Assembly: GCA_032622095.1 (NCBI GenBank)
Contig: CP136062.1
Coordinates: forward strand, 144,108,351-144,172,350
DNA: 64,000 bases
Direction of reading: 5' to 3'
DNA from: Siphonodentalium dalli
Lineage: Eukaryota > Mollusca > Scaphopoda > Gadilida > Siphonodentaliidae
Shown piece after piece: positions 34,729 to 46,448 of this stretch (within the stretch, counting starts at the first letter, position 1; each line of letters starts with the position of its first letter). Below the pieces are notes generated by a model. The model had not been told where the DNA came from. It saw nothing but the letters and a program-made list of their open reading frames with translations, and ran no database searches. A program made the position numbers and the translations under genes.

Positions 34729-36874
34729 ATGGAGTCACCGAAATTAGTTAGGAGAAAAAAGAATGGCAGGGGAACTAATTGTTGCATGCCATTGTGTAAC
34801 AACACAAAAGACACAGATCAGTCGCTGAACACAAAGAGATAGCATTACACGATACCAATTAAAGACAAGAAACGACTTAAACTTTGGAAAGACGCAATCC
34901 GACGGGGTGAAGAGAAATGGGAACCAAAGGCCTGGATGAGAGTGTGTTCTGATCATTTTCCCAAAGGTACGTACACACATAAATGCAAATAATTAAGCAC
35001 AAACAACACAACATCGTGTCTCAGATACGCATGGGAAATAAAAAATAGTAAAATGTAATATGTCCCTCATTTGTTTACATTCTGTTTTCGTGGCCTAATT
35101 TCGTTGCAAGCAGTTACACAATTTTACTACCGGCGACTGACGACGTGTTTACATGCCTTGGGTGAAACACATTGTTATGACAACTGATTAAAGATGAATG
35201 AAGTTTATTTTAAATTATATATTTATTAGACTTAATGTATTATTTTCAATCTTGAGTAAACTTAGTCATTTACTGTGATTGTTGGCTACTGCATTGTCAT
35301 GGGCATGTAGTGTAAACACAACAAAGTTCCTTATGTGAAGCTTTATTTCAACATGAATAATAATGGATTGAATTCAAGCAAGTGTATCAATATAGCTTTA
35401 TCTTAAACCCCACGTGGGCTGCAGTATCATTAATTTGCATACATGTAAATGAAAATATACACAATAAAATATTGAAAATGAAGGAATGAAAAATGCATAA
35501 ACATGCCTTGAACAATGAATAATGTAATCTCTAGTTAACTTTGCTAAATTGCCCCATTCAGATACATGGTCTATCATACTGGTATATGCTTGTTTACTAA
35601 TCTATACATGTACATTTCATGTAAAAAGAGCGATGACCCAAACGATGTTGGCTACTGTCCTAGGCTAATCACCAAACCTGTTTCACAGAGGACAACAATG
35701 ACATCTTCTAAGGTGCGAGTCAGCCCACTGAAGAAAAAAAGCAACGTTCGACCGAAATGCAAGAAAAGCATAAACTTTGAGCCACTTGGAAGACCGAAAT
35801 TGGAATCAAGTTTACATGTACCACCAACACAGGACCACACATGTATGTCCATCAGTATGTGACAAAGACGTTTCATTGCAGAATCGTTTGGCTGAGTTAG
35901 AGTATGAAACTGCAGCGTTGCGAGAACAAACACTGAGACTGGAGAATATTAAATATAATCAAAGAAAATTTCCGTTTTGGACAGGATTTCCAAATTATGC
36001 AACATTCCTAGCTCTTTTTAATTTTCTCCAGCCTCTTGCAGCTGGAATGAAATACTGGAAAGGTTCAAAAACATATAAAAATGAGCATTTCAGTGAGCGG
36101 TGTATAAATAAACCTGGTATTTCCAGAAAACTTCCGCTGATAGATGATTTTCTTCACTATAGTTAGACTAAAAGTGGGATTACTATTGCAGGACATCTCG
36201 GACAGATTTGGCATTAGCACGAGCACAGCATCAAGTATATTCAACACATGGATCAACTTAATGAGCACCGAATTGGAGAACTTGTGCAAATTACCATGTA
36301 ATGATGTGACACGGAATAATCAGACTGAGGCAGCATTGGGCTTCAGAGACATCCAAATTATTCTGGATTGCACCGAGTTATTCGTGCAAAACCCTAGTCG
36401 ACTAGAGGCGAGAAAACAAGTGTTTTCTTCATATAAACATCACAACACATTCAAATTCTTGGTGGGAATGAGCCCGCAATTAGCTGTGACATATATCAGT
36501 CGAATGTATGGGGACACGCATCAGACAAATATATCACATCACAGTCAGAGGACCTGATGAACAGCCTGGAAAAAAATGGTGATGCTGTGATGGCCGATAG
36601 AGGCTTTAGAATTGAAGTAGAGTTGTCGGATATTGGGGTCAAGTTTTATATCCCAAGTTTCAAAGGATCTGATAGGCCACAGTTGACTAAAGGAGAACTA
36701 GTGTCATCTGAGAACATATCTGCTGTTCGAATTCACATAGAGAGAATTATTCAGCGTATAAAAACGTATCACATATTGGATGGTGACATAAAGTTATCAA
36801 TGTTGGACTCGGCAGAGCAGATAGTTAAAGTGTGTGGTTACCTGGTTAACTTCCAAACACCAATAGTGCAATAA
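34729..36874 (+). pseudogene. THAP-domain DDE transposase of ISL2EU, inactivated
   Basis: The transposase would cut and paste the element. A THAP zinc finger comes first (34729-34966): CCMPLC, LKLWKDAI and VCSDHF give the C-x4-C...W...C-x2-H pattern, and a GTACGT donor follows. A later exon region (from about 35612) encodes KKSDDPNDVGYCPRL, which normally follows the finger, then a coiled coil (LQNRLAELEYETAALREQ). Next come a helix-turn-helix (DISDRFGISTSTASSIF) and a DDE_Tnp_4 core with D in ILDCTEL (36366), D in MADRGF (36596) and E in RIHIERI (36740). Damage: TAG at 34840 in the finger, a frame change between about 35850 and 35880, and one-base shifts near 36160 and 36508. All three catalytic residues survive, but the protein cannot be made whole. 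Confidence 0.85.
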
Positions 36875-37186
36875 GTGTAGAAAATTTACAAATAAATCCA
36901 AATCTTTACTTATTTCACTATCGGTGTTTGGTATATCCTCTACTGTGGAAGGGAATATATATGGAGCCTCACATATATAAGTGAATGAAGTGGCTTCCAA
37001 TGCAAGGTAAATATAATTAGTCTAATGTATGCTCTTATATATATATATGCGAGCCTCCCTATGGCACAGGGTTGTATACATGTAGTACTCCCATGGAATC
37101 ACACACTAAAGCAGGAGCATATTACCCCGAAAACAATGAATGTCCCAATAACTCTTTTAAAAATTGTATAGACATACATGTACATG
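36875..37186. other. Region 3' of the transposase gene; no gene
   Basis: Together with 42673-42687 this was the short spacer between the convergent ISL2EU genes before the nested insertions. I see no conserved protein or repeat in it. Confidence 0.5.
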
Positions 37187-37202
37187 TACAGTAATGCTCT
37201 AA

Positions 37203-37310
37203 GGTGATGTTTACACATATCCGGCTATCGATCTTATCGGCGAACGCGTTATCCGGCGAAGGTTTCTGCACAGTGTTTATACATCGCCGGCGAAGATAAG
37301 CATATATAGC
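37203..37310. repeat. Harbinger left end with subterminal repeats
   Basis: GTTTACACATATCCGGC at the tip and GTGTTTATACATCGCCGG about 65 bp further in are variants of one motif. The same motif, inverted, occurs near 41795-41812 and 42445-42470. Such repeated subterminal motifs are likely Myb-like protein or transposase binding sites; that role is inferred. Confidence 0.6.
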
Positions 37311-38035
37311 CGGTTAACACAATTCTATTATTTTGCCTCATTTGCTTGTTAATAGTTTCCCCCTTAGTTATAAATCAACTGGAGTGTGGTATTGTTGTAC
37401 ACATGTAAACATATGGCCGCTACCTTTTAGAGACATGGTTGCATTGGGCGGTATAGTGAGATGCTGAATTTTAGAAACTGAAATGTCGAAAGTAGGGATA
37501 TCCAACTCGCACTTTCAGGTATTGCTCTTGGTAATTTAAAAGATATTTAAACAATATATTTTAAAGTCTGCTTGAGTTCCCAGACAATATATTAAGTGAC
37601 TGTCGCGTTAAAAGCATGGCCATTATCAGTTTTAAGTATAATCTCGTCGCATATATATAGCTATCAATTTGTGTCTAATCATTCGGATTGGATTTTATAT
37701 CAGACCAAAATTTCAACATAGCGACTCATATTTTTCGTTTCCACATTGTATAATCAAATTTGTTTTTCATTTATTTTAGTCAATTCTGTGACCATGACAT
37801 TCATCTTCTGAATATATATGTGCAAGCACATTGAATTCCCGCCGTGAACACGCAATAAGTGTCATTCACTTGGAAATTAGGTGTACCTGCAATTTGCTAA
37901 CAGCGCCGTTGGTCGCATTGACACCAATCATCGGTCAGCCAATCAATACGATAATTGCAAAGTCCATAATCGACTCGCCCATATAGTATGCTCATCGATG
38001 CAGTTCATTTTGTACATTCTCTCGCAATCGCCAAT

Positions 38036-38994
38036 ATGTCGTTGTCAATTTTGAAGAAAAAGGTTCGTTCACAAAAAAGCTGCAATAAACCACATGACTC
38101 TGCGCAGAATGTTAATGATGCAGGGAATACCACGGACAAAATTGTATGGACCGACGATGAAGCCGAGCTTCTTCTGAGAACAATAAATGAATACAAAGTT
38201 TCAAAAGCGGTAAATGGAATCGACTGGGAGTCAGTTCGTACAAAATATCCAGATATCACCAAACTATTCCAACAAATTCTTCCTGCTAACAAAGAGGAGG
38301 TACACCGACTTGGCAAGGATTATCCACATAATCTTCTGATTTCAACAAGAACCATATCACGTCGAAGATAAAATTCATTAGACAAAATTATCGCAGAGCT
38401 ATTGACAAGGGGAAAACGAGTGGGTTTGGAAGAGTAGTGGAATTATTTTTTGAACTTTTGACACAGATATGGGGCGGCTGTCCGGCAACAACGACGATTG
38501 CGAATGGAGTTGAAACTAATGACCTGACAGACCCATCGGACGATTCTAGTATAATCGAAACGTTGCCAGAAACTTTGTCAGACAACGACGATGGCTCCTC
38601 GGTTGAGTTAACCCAGGAAATTCTGCCCTCGGAAACAATATCTAAAAGACGCGAACTACTCGGAGAGAAATTGAATAATTTCAAAGAAGACAAGCTCAAA
38701 AGAAAGCTACCCGAGGATCAGCATTACGTCAAGCTTTTGGGTGAGGATCTGGAAATGAAACGGAAAATATTCAAACATATGGAAAATACAGACAAACAAG
38801 CTGAAGATCATTTAAAATCCATGGCGGATAGTATGAACACTCTCGCCAACGCGGTCAAGGACGGATTTCAACTAATTCAAAGTTTAATACCAGCCCCTGT
38901 GCAACAGACAGTAGACCCTAACGTGGATAGAAATCCCCCAGCGGCAAAAGTAAAAAAATCTGCGCGCGGTAAATCTGTCGGTAAGAGATCCTGA
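38036..38994 (+). pseudogene. Harbinger Myb/SANT-like DNA-binding protein, one frameshift
   Basis: The second Harbinger protein binds transposon DNA and helps the transposase. The likely start is MSLSILKKK at 38036; an upstream in-frame ATG exists at 37988. The SANT/Myb-like domain reads VWTDDEAELLLRTINEYK, then DWESVRTKYPDI. After a one-base frame change near 38340 it continues HITSKIKFIRQNYRRAID and then FELLTQIWGG. The rest is an acidic linker, a lysine-rich helical segment (about 38640-38820) and a basic tail ending KSARGKSVGKRS. Only this single lesion is visible. It might be a short unrecognised intron, but no splice sites are apparent. Confidence 0.8.
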
Positions 38995-40133
38995 TTGCTC
39001 ACAATTATATCCCCAAAAGGCGTGCCGAATGTTGGATCAATAAACTACCGTTTATCATAATGACATCAAGTTGATGAGCAGCAATGAAATTTCTAGTACT
39101 TTTGTTTTCTGGACCAAATTTGTTTTCTTATATAGCGTCAGTTAGACGGATGGAAACTGTTTAGTTATGTACGAAATGTATTGACAGTATCATATATGTG
39201 TTATCACCATCATGTATACAGTGTAAAATAAAAATAAACCTGTAATATCTATTTTCTGATTTATATATGAGACTATATTCTTGAACGTGCACACAATGTA
39301 GGTTATATACACATAATGACACGAGCTTGTTTGTGTGTTTGTTGATACGGCCCGAGTGCCAGTGCGGAAGGATAGAATCATAGAACAGCATCGAATGCAA
39401 TCCTCTCGAAATGGCACAAGTGCCATATCGACTAACCCATTAGCAAGCGTTTCGTTTTGTGTTTATTACACGCCACTCGACCTAGAATCCATGAACTAAT
39501 CAAACATACCTATATATAGGGTTTTTCAGGCACATAATTGCAGAGCTTGCTTTTATTTTATTTGTTGCTGTTTCATGGTTAAGGCGAACGTCAGTTACGT
39601 ATACGTCGTATGCCTACGAATTTGTAAATATATATAGTACACATACAACAGGACCACTGTAATTCTTGAAACGCCTGTAATTCTTGAAACGCCTGTAATT
39701 CTTGGAACAGGCGTGTAATGAATAATCAGAGACATGGCCACTGTGGGTTTGGCTCATATCACCTAAAATATTGGTCCAAATTATTTTATTTTGGTATGTC
39801 ATGCCTGGCACAACTTTGTTGGGAATTTCAGACCACATTTAAATTAAAGTTGTTCTTCTAGTTCGCTTTTCCATACGGGTAAAATCTGTTTTTTTTAACC
39901 AATGTGTGACATTTCCTTCTTTGGTAAGAGTTTGGACTGAAATGTCCATGCAATTTCCAATATAATGCGATGTTATGTCAGAAGTTCCCTACCATTGGAA
40001 AGCTTGAAATAGCAGTTTGAACATTTTCAAGTCAAGTGGATAGAAATATAATTATGCGGATATGGAATTTGGTCTGATTCAATTAAGGACAATTTGAGTC
40101 ACTTGTAAATGAGATCAACATCAACTGATAAAT
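38995..40133. other. Harbinger internal non-coding region
   Basis: Spacer between the convergent Myb-like and transposase genes. About 2.5 copies of an 18-bp direct repeat (TGTAATTCTTGAAACGCC) sit at about 39657-39712. No other structure is seen. Confidence 0.55.
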
Positions 40134-41399
40134 TCACGGGTCTATATAATTGACCAACACATTTCTCACACGTTTCCCTTCTTCTTCGCCGGTACCTCCT
40201 GTTCCGATCAAGACTTCTGGAATTTCAGGTTGCGAATCACGTTCTAGAGCGACCTGACGGCACACCGTCTGATCACAAATTCCTTCGTTTTGCTCCTCAC
40301 AGAAGTTATGCAAAACAAAGCACGCGTATATGACAAATGGCAAATCTTTCAGCTCTATATCCATTGGACGCCGAAGTGCTCTAAACCTTCCCTTGAGACG
40401 ACCAAATGCACATTCTACCACCCTTCTCGCACGACAGAGGGAACGACCGAAATACTGTTCTTGTACCGTTTTTACACCATTCGGAAATTCCTTCATTAGA
40501 TAAGGCATCAATGGGTATGCCGGGTCCCCCACAATGTACACAGGAATAGCACTGTTATTTATATTTTTTGAACATGACGGTATCACCCAATTCTTCAATT
40601 GTGAGTTGATGTTAGAATTTGCAAAAATTCTAGCATCGTGTACGCTCCCAGGCCATTTGACCACTACGTCTATGAACCTGCCCCTGAAGTCACAGCAGGC
40701 TTGAATATTGAGTGAATGTCTGTTCTTACGATTCACATAATCAGTCGGATTGATGCGCGGTTGTTTGATGTCCATATGTGTACAGTCTATAGCACCAATG
40801 CACTGTGGAATGTCATATGCCTGTTCGAAATTTGTGGTGCAAAATTGAACATCCTGTGTGGATTTTGGAACACTAATTAATCTCGGTCCCAGATGAATTG
40901 ATATCGCGTTGGTGACACGCCTAATTATTGTCGATGCCGTACATTTAGCTACACCGAATGCATTTGCAGTTTTGCGTAATCCGCCTTCGTCAGATAAGTA
41001 ATAAAGTGTTATACCGATCTGCTTTTCAACGCAAATAGACTTCCGCATGGGTGTATCAAGTCTTTCAACATAGGGGCGCAGTTGACAGCAAAGCAGATGG
41101 AAATTTTCCTTTGACATCCGAAAGTTTTCTACCAATTCACTTCGTAGTACAAGGTCCATTTTGAAAGTCATCCACCATGCGTCAGTCCTTCCGGGTCTCA
41201 CCCAAAATCTACGAGGATTTCTTGTCTTTTTATACTTCCGTTTGATTTTAGTGGATGTTGTCAACTGTAGACGTAATTGTCTTCTCTGTAGATATCGCGA
41301 CTGATATACTGTAACGGCTGTTAGCCACATATTCAAGCACAGGATAGCATTCCCTGAAAGCACGATAAATGCCACCACGAGTTGCTGTTCGTTTGTCAT
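40134..41399 (-). CDS. PIF/Harbinger transposase (HARBI1-like), intact ORF
   Basis: A complete 421-aa frame for the nuclease that excises and integrates the Harbinger element. Residues 120-165 form the helix-turn-helix region ([20 protein letters not shown], then [14 protein letters not shown]). The DDE_Tnp_4 core follows: first D at 205 in GAIDCTHM, the conserved [11 protein letters not shown] block at 249-259, second D at 292 in [13 protein letters not shown], and E at 329 in [15 protein letters not shown]. Length and order are normal for the family, and there are no stops or frameshifts. The hydrophobic N-terminus (residues 8-30) is unusual, so a later start is possible. The first M lies directly upstream of conserved-looking sequence and no other signal decides. 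Intactness argues for a recent arrival inside the older ISL2EU copy. Confidence 0.93.
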   Translation of the reverse strand: MTNEQQLVVAFIVLSGNAILCLNMWLTAVTVYQSRYLQRRQLRLQLTTSTKIKRKYKKTRNPRRFWVRPGRTDAWWMTFKMDLVLRSELVENFRMSKENFHLLCCQLRPYVERLDTPMRKSICVEKQIGITLYYLSDEGGLRKTANAFGVAKCTASTIIRRVTNAISIHLGPRLISVPKSTQDVQFCTTNFEQAYDIPQCIGAIDCTHMDIKQPRINPTDYVNRKNRHSLNIQACCDFRGRFIDVVVKWPGSVHDARIFANSNINSQLKNWVIPSCSKNINNSAIPVYIVGDPAYPLMPYLMKEFPNGVKTVQEQYFGRSLCRARRVVECAFGRLKGRFRALRRPMDIELKDLPFVIYACFVLHNFCEEQNEGICDQTVCRQVALERDSQPEIPEVLIGTGGTGEEEGKRVRNVLVNYIDP

Positions 41400-41828
41400 T
41401 ATACAGATTTGTCTAAAATACTATCGTCCGGAAAGATTGCAAAGTGAAGTCTGACTGCGCGCATTTATGCTCCAGTATTTTATACCAATAGATTAATCAA
41501 GACGCGTGACCATCGATAAACAACTAATACCGGTTAATCAGACTGGCACACTGACCCATATATACACAGGTGAAACGCGGGCTGGTCTATCAGTGATTAC
41601 ACAATAATATTGTTGAGTTAATTGTTGAAAGGAAATCACTCATGACGGCATGACCCCAGATAAACATCTAACTTAACCGCAGAGCGAATTAGAATTCATA
41701 CGACAAGCAGGTGCTTGTACTAAATCATTTTATCCAAAAGTTGAAAACCGAAAAGCTGAGTGTCCGGATAGCCGTAATTCTTATCCGGCGAAGTATAAAC
41801 ACTCTATTGTTATCGCTACCGGACAAAT
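41400..41828. other. Harbinger region 5' of the transposase gene
   Basis: Would hold the transposase promoter; no specific element can be named. An inverted copy of the subterminal motif (TTATCCGGCGAAGTATAAAC) lies near 41790-41812. Confidence 0.5.
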
Positions 41829-42427
41829 AGAGGAGCGGCCAAATGCCAAAAGTGGTCGGATACCCCTACCCTCGGTAGAACAAGTTGCAATCAACTTTTT
41901 CTGGAAGGTAAATCTATATCATTTATGAAAATGATTCTTGGCCTTGCCGGAATTGGTGGCAGCTATGTATGGTAAGACCATTTGTGAAGGTACCCTACCG
42001 GGCTAGTTTTGTACAGAGTTGACGAGCGACAGTTACTCTGAATCGTCATGATGTTTTGACGCAGAACGTTACATTCTCCACCATGACGTCGTGAAATCTC
42101 AAACAAACCAGAAAAAATAAGAACTTTCCGATCTAGTATCACCATGTACCCCATAATAACAAATAAAACGTTCTGTTTTTGATGATGTGCTTAACTTTTA
42201 ACCAATTGTGTATAGCTGGACAACCGCTGAAAACAGGCTAATTTTTCGGTAGGGTACCTTCACAAATAGTCTTACCATACATAGCTGCCACCAATTCCGG
42301 TAAGGCCAAGAATCATTTTCATAAATGAGATATATTTACCATCCAGAAAAAGTTGGTTTCAACTTGTTCTACCGAGGGTAGGGGTAACTCGAAAACTAAG
42401 ACCCTTTCTGGATTTGGCCGCTCCTCT
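41829..42427. mobile_element. Foldback MITE inside the Harbinger right end
   Basis: Arms of about 170-180 bp (41829-42000 and 42247-42427) are inverted copies. Shared blocks are AGAGGAGCGGCCAAAT, ACCCCTACCCTCGGTAGAAC, AACTTTTTCTGGA, AATTGGTGGCAGCTATG and GGTACCCTACCG. The loop of about 245 bp has no recognised content. It lies between the inner and outer subterminal motifs of Harbinger, suggesting insertion into that element. Confidence 0.8.
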
Positions 42428-42687
42428 AAAAGCGAATGCATTCTTCGCCGGGTAATGTATAAACACCCCCTAAGTAATCAACCTCTTAACCACAGCAGAA
42501 TTATGGGTAACTTTTCAGGATTTAGTCGGAAATATGGCTTGTTGCCATTCATAGGAAAGCTCTCGGTGAGAGCTTTCAAATGAATGGCAACAGGCCATAT
42601 TTCCGACTAAATCCTGAAAAGTTACCCACAATTCTGCTGTGGTTAAGAGGTCGATTACTTAGAGCATTACTGTATATCAACAACAAA

Positions 42688-45600
42688 TTAATGGGACTCT
42701 TTTTGTTCACCATTTTCTGAACATTTATTAATTGCAAGAAACCCATGGCTAAGTTCAAGAATTTCATGCTCTGGGTGATCAATTCTGCACTTCTTGCAAA
42801 CATATATATAATGTTTACAATTGAGCTGTGGTGGTAATCTCCTGAATCCTTCACAGAATAAATGAAATGCACTGTGGGGTTCACATTTTATGTTCACATC
42901 ACATTTAATTATTTGACCCTTGACTCTGGAATAACTTGGTGATTTGGAATCTTTGCAATGCTGGCGACATGCCAGAGCATGTACCGGTATTGGTGGATTA
43001 TCACTGTAAGATTCCAACCCATGCACTTTATTTATTTCAGCTGGTATATCATTGTCTGCTTCAACTGATGGGCCAGCTGCACTCAACTGCTTGATTGTGT
43101 CGTTGTCTGGTATGGGGTCATTACCGGTACATCCATCTGACATGTCCCAACATTGTGGCATTATTCTGTCCTTTAACGCATCTTTTATCTGTTCTGTCAG
43201 AATCTCTGGTACAACATACTGAGAGAAAAATGTCTTTCCAGCAGGCAGTAGGGTATCATTCCAATAAACTTCGTCAAAACTCACTGGAATTTTTAATAGT
43301 CCCTTTCGTGTCCAAATGACAAAGTCTAGAATGTTGATGTCCATAACAGCCATCTGAACAGTTACCTGTTCAAAATAGCCTCTGCTGTTATTTCTTTTTA
43401 ATTTGAATATGTCGCCAGATGTGTGGGAGACATAATCAATCTTACCAGACTTTATGGCCTCCTGTGGTGTGATATGTCTTTGGGTATAAGGACATTTCAC
43501 CTCTATAAGTTTTTTTTGACACATGTCACAAGAACAAACTACTAGCCCATCAGGTGAAGCACGAATATATGCATATTTCTCATGAGATGTTAATCCTTGT
43601 GGAATAACGTCGATCTGACAATCATGGCTGGAATTGTTTTTCACGTACTGTTTAATTGCTTCTGGCTCATTATCTATCCCCCATTTCATCGCCTTTGTTT
43701 TAATGTTTGTTGATTCGTAACCCATCACAGATGCAACTATCTTATCAGGTGATGCCTTCATATTGTTCAGGTAGGAAACAACACGTTTGGACTTGGTAGA
43801 TGTAATCGCACCACACCTTTGTTCCTGCCATTCAGAAACTTCTCTTTGTCCGACTGTCAGTTCTGAAATTTTTTTTCGATCGGCATTGGACAGCTTGCAT
43901 GAATTAATGAACCGGATTTTCTCGCTCAAATAACCAGCATCGCTACATGCTTTGAACACTTTGTGTGGCATGCTTGGTATAGGAAGAGGTGTTGTCTCTA
44001 TTTCCACTTCCATACAATGGGCAAGATCAGAATTCATGTCCGTAGCATGGTCAGGGAGAGTCATTGGTGGTAATACAGATGGTACTGGATGTCGGCGAAA
44101 TCTTTTTGGGTCCAATAAGTGAATGATAGGTGGTTGTGGCATGTTGATATTCCCATTCAAAATATCATGTCTCAGCTGTAGAACCCTGTTGTACATCCCC
44201 ATTGATGTATCACATCCTTTAGCTGGTACCGGTACATGCTTGACAGATGACAATCTGCTGTTCGCATCTTTTTTATCAGTCATCTGCACATCCTCTATGG
44301 GAGCTGGTTGAACCTTAGCCGCTGTAAAAAATTAAGGCAATTAATTTAGCTACAATATATAACAGCAGGAAATAATTTGGATATATCTGACAATCAGACC
44401 ATTTTGTTTTACCATTTCTTGCAGAAGGTGAGAAGGATATTGTTTTTGTCGATATAATGCAGAAATAAAATCCTGTATAGTTAGTGGTTTCTCAATTTAT
44501 TAAAATTAAAAATATGGAACAGAGTAGAGTTCCAGTAAACCAATTTTTAAATAATCATGGTACACACAGCCACATGCATACAGGTAGTTTACCGGTATTT
44601 TCTTTTAAAGGTACGGTTGGCCTTGGCGGTGGGTATCCTGTGAAAATATTTCCACCCGTCAAAAACCGCCACAAACAGAAAGAACATCAAAATGTAGACA
44701 TACTTTGTCCGTATATAAATAAGAAATATCGCATAAACAGTATGTTATTCTCATATGTTTAACCATTGTTATGTAAACAAAAGCATAAAAAGTTACTTTT
44801 CTGGTGCTTGTTTATATTATGATGGTAAACATAAAGAGCGTTCTTTGTTGATGAATTCCTGATATGGAACTGATAAAGAGCGTTTATGCCATTTGTGTGT
44901 GATTAGCCAATAGCATTGTGCTGTCCTCTATAACCCAATCAGGCTCTTGCTTAGGTAAAATATAGTAGGTATTTATGATAACATGCTGTTTACGCGATGG
45001 TCATGGTATATATGAACGAAACTGTATGCGTTTTATTTTTTTTTCTGTTTACGGTGTTTGGAACAGATATGAATATTTTCGACAATTAAGGCCTCATGTG
45101 CCTTTAAAAAAACTGCTTTGCAATTGTCATTGATTAGTGTTTTTCTTAATTTACTTTTTGACACATAATGTACATCTACGTGTAGAGTAAATAATGGTAT
45201 CTACATGTACCTTTTGGATCAGCCCATTGACAAGGAATTTCATTACATGAGGGTCCATCTGGTAATTTGTCCAAACCATCAGCCACAACTTCAGCAGCAA
45301 GGAACAGGAGAGCACCAATGTGGGAACACGTTTGTCCAGCCCTAAAAAATAATAAGAATATTAAAATAAATTCATCAAATAATAAGATACCGGTACCAGT
45401 ACAACAATATCATATGATGGTAAATGTATCGTACATGTCAAATAAAATAACTATGTATCTTAATTTGATAGCCATTTCGCCGCTGTTTTCCAATGTTAGC
45501 ACAAAGGTGAAATAAACGCTCTTTATTTCTACCATATCAGGAATAGACTGATTTGTACCACTCTTAATGTTCCTTAATTTACACATCCTTTAGTTATATG

Positions 45601-46364
45601 TATCGATTGCTCAATGTGTTTATCGTAATGACTTATTCAATGCATTTATAATATTACATTATTGTTGAACTCTTTTGTCACAAATGATCTACATTTACAT
45701 GTACATGTAAACTGTCTACTCATCAAATAAAATCTAATCTAGTTCACATTTATGATTACTTACCCAGCTGTGCATATGCAGAATCCACTGTAGGGTTTCC
45801 CTGTACATTTGTCGAGGATGACATGACACCACTTCACTTGCTTGCTGTCTGTAGATTGTGAGGGCAAACATTGTCCAGATAGAAGACGGAACATCTTGCT
45901 GTTGGTGTTGACATTAACAGAATGAAGGTGGCCCGACTTTATGTGTGCATAACTTTTTGTCAACTTGTATTTTCTTAGACCATTTTCCGAAAATTCCTGT
46001 CTGTTACCACCAAGCAGATACTTTTTAACTTGTGTTATGTCAATTTCTGGCAATTTTGAAATATCCGTCGTCCAGCCATCCATAACTTTCACGATGGTTT
46101 AAGACTTTTCAGTTCTGAAACCTCTTGGTCGGAGAGGAAATATGTAGCGTTATCCAGTCCTCCATCTGGTTCTGCTACGTTCCCGATTGTCGATGTATTT
46201 GACGAATTTGCAGCTCCAACGGTAGAAATTCCTAGTTTATGACACAAAAGTATTTCTTGTGCTGACCGTCCAACATTCAACTGCACGCCTTCGCGCTTAC
46301 ATACATCATCTAGTGCCTTTTTGGGCAGTGATTTTACGTTTTTCCAAGAGAGAGGATTGAGCAT
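42688..46364 (-). CDS. ISL2EU SWIM-YqaJ nuclease gene, three exon regions, one frameshift
   Basis: This is the accessory nuclease of ISL2EU, of the lambda-exonuclease/YqaJ recombinase fold. Exon 1 (46364-45764) starts MLNPLSWKNVKSLPKKALDD, a SAP-like helical segment, and reaches the first SWIM half (KWCHVILDK...GFCICTAG). Exon 2 (45341-45211) supplies QTCSHIGALLFL, so the spliced protein has the CxC...CxH SWIM zinc motif across the junction. Exon 3 (44321-42688) holds the YqaJ domain: RCGAITSTK, GIDNEPEA, ASPDGLV and LIEVKCPY, giving the E, D and ExK active-site residues. A cysteine-rich tail (VCKKCRIDH) ends the protein. Donors are GTAAGT and GTACAT, acceptors TTTTTTAG and TTTTACAG; phases match exactly. 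The only lesion seen is a one-base frame change near 46089. The likely length is about 790 aa. Confidence 0.87.
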
Positions 46365-46414
46365 GTTTATTTTATTGTACCGCGGCGGAAAATTGTAAAC
46401 AAAGCGAGCAGTGA

Positions 46415-46448
46415 AACGGAACCACTCGAGCGCGCGGTGTATTATGGG
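46415..46448 (-). repeat. Right terminal inverted repeat of ISL2EU
   Basis: Reverse complement of 34641-34674 with two mismatches; the nuclease start codon lies about 50 bp inside it. Confidence 0.85.

Larger units (their letters stand above)
37203..42470. mobile_element. PIF/Harbinger DNA transposon, 5.27 kb
   Basis: The element is bounded by GGTGATGTTTACAC at the left and, in reverse complement, GGGGGTGTTTATAC at the right. Both are flanked by TAA (37200-37202 and 42471-42473), the 3-bp TWA target duplication typical of Harbinger. It carries the two genes expected for the superfamily: a Myb/SANT-like protein on plus and a DDE transposase on minus. The unoccupied MITE arm at about 42652-42674 shows the original site with a single TAA. 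Confidence 0.92.
37189..42672. mobile_element. Mariner-like palindromic MITE, interrupted by Harbinger
   Basis: If the Harbinger element and one TAA copy are taken out, 37189-37202 and 42474-42672 form a palindrome of about 213 bp with arms of about 107 bp. It begins CAGTAATGCTCTAAG and ends with the mirror image, with TA on each outer side, as in Tc1/mariner-type MITEs. The centre is near 42565 (GCTCTCGGTGAGAGC). There is no coding capacity. Confidence 0.85.
34641..46448. mobile_element. ISL2EU-type DNA transposon, split by nested insertions
   Basis: Two 34-bp inverted repeats (34641-34674 and 46415-46448) match at all but two positions; both contain CGCGCGCTCGAGTGGTTCC. Just inside the left end (55 bp) starts a THAP-DDE transposase on plus. 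About 50 bp inside the right end starts a SWIM-YqaJ nuclease gene on minus. A transposase paired with a YqaJ-type nuclease is the defining gene content of the ISL2EU superfamily. Without the nested insertions the element would be about 6.3 kb. A target duplication (AT is possible on both sides) is not secure. Confidence 0.8.

Noticed and set aside
36552-36575. CTGATGA followed closely by GAAA, resembling a hammerhead-ribozyme core
   Set aside because: It lies in the coding frame of the ISL2EU transposase and no flanking stems can be paired.
40290-40499. Plus-strand ORF opposite the Harbinger transposase
   Set aside because: Antisense shadow of the clearly coding minus strand.
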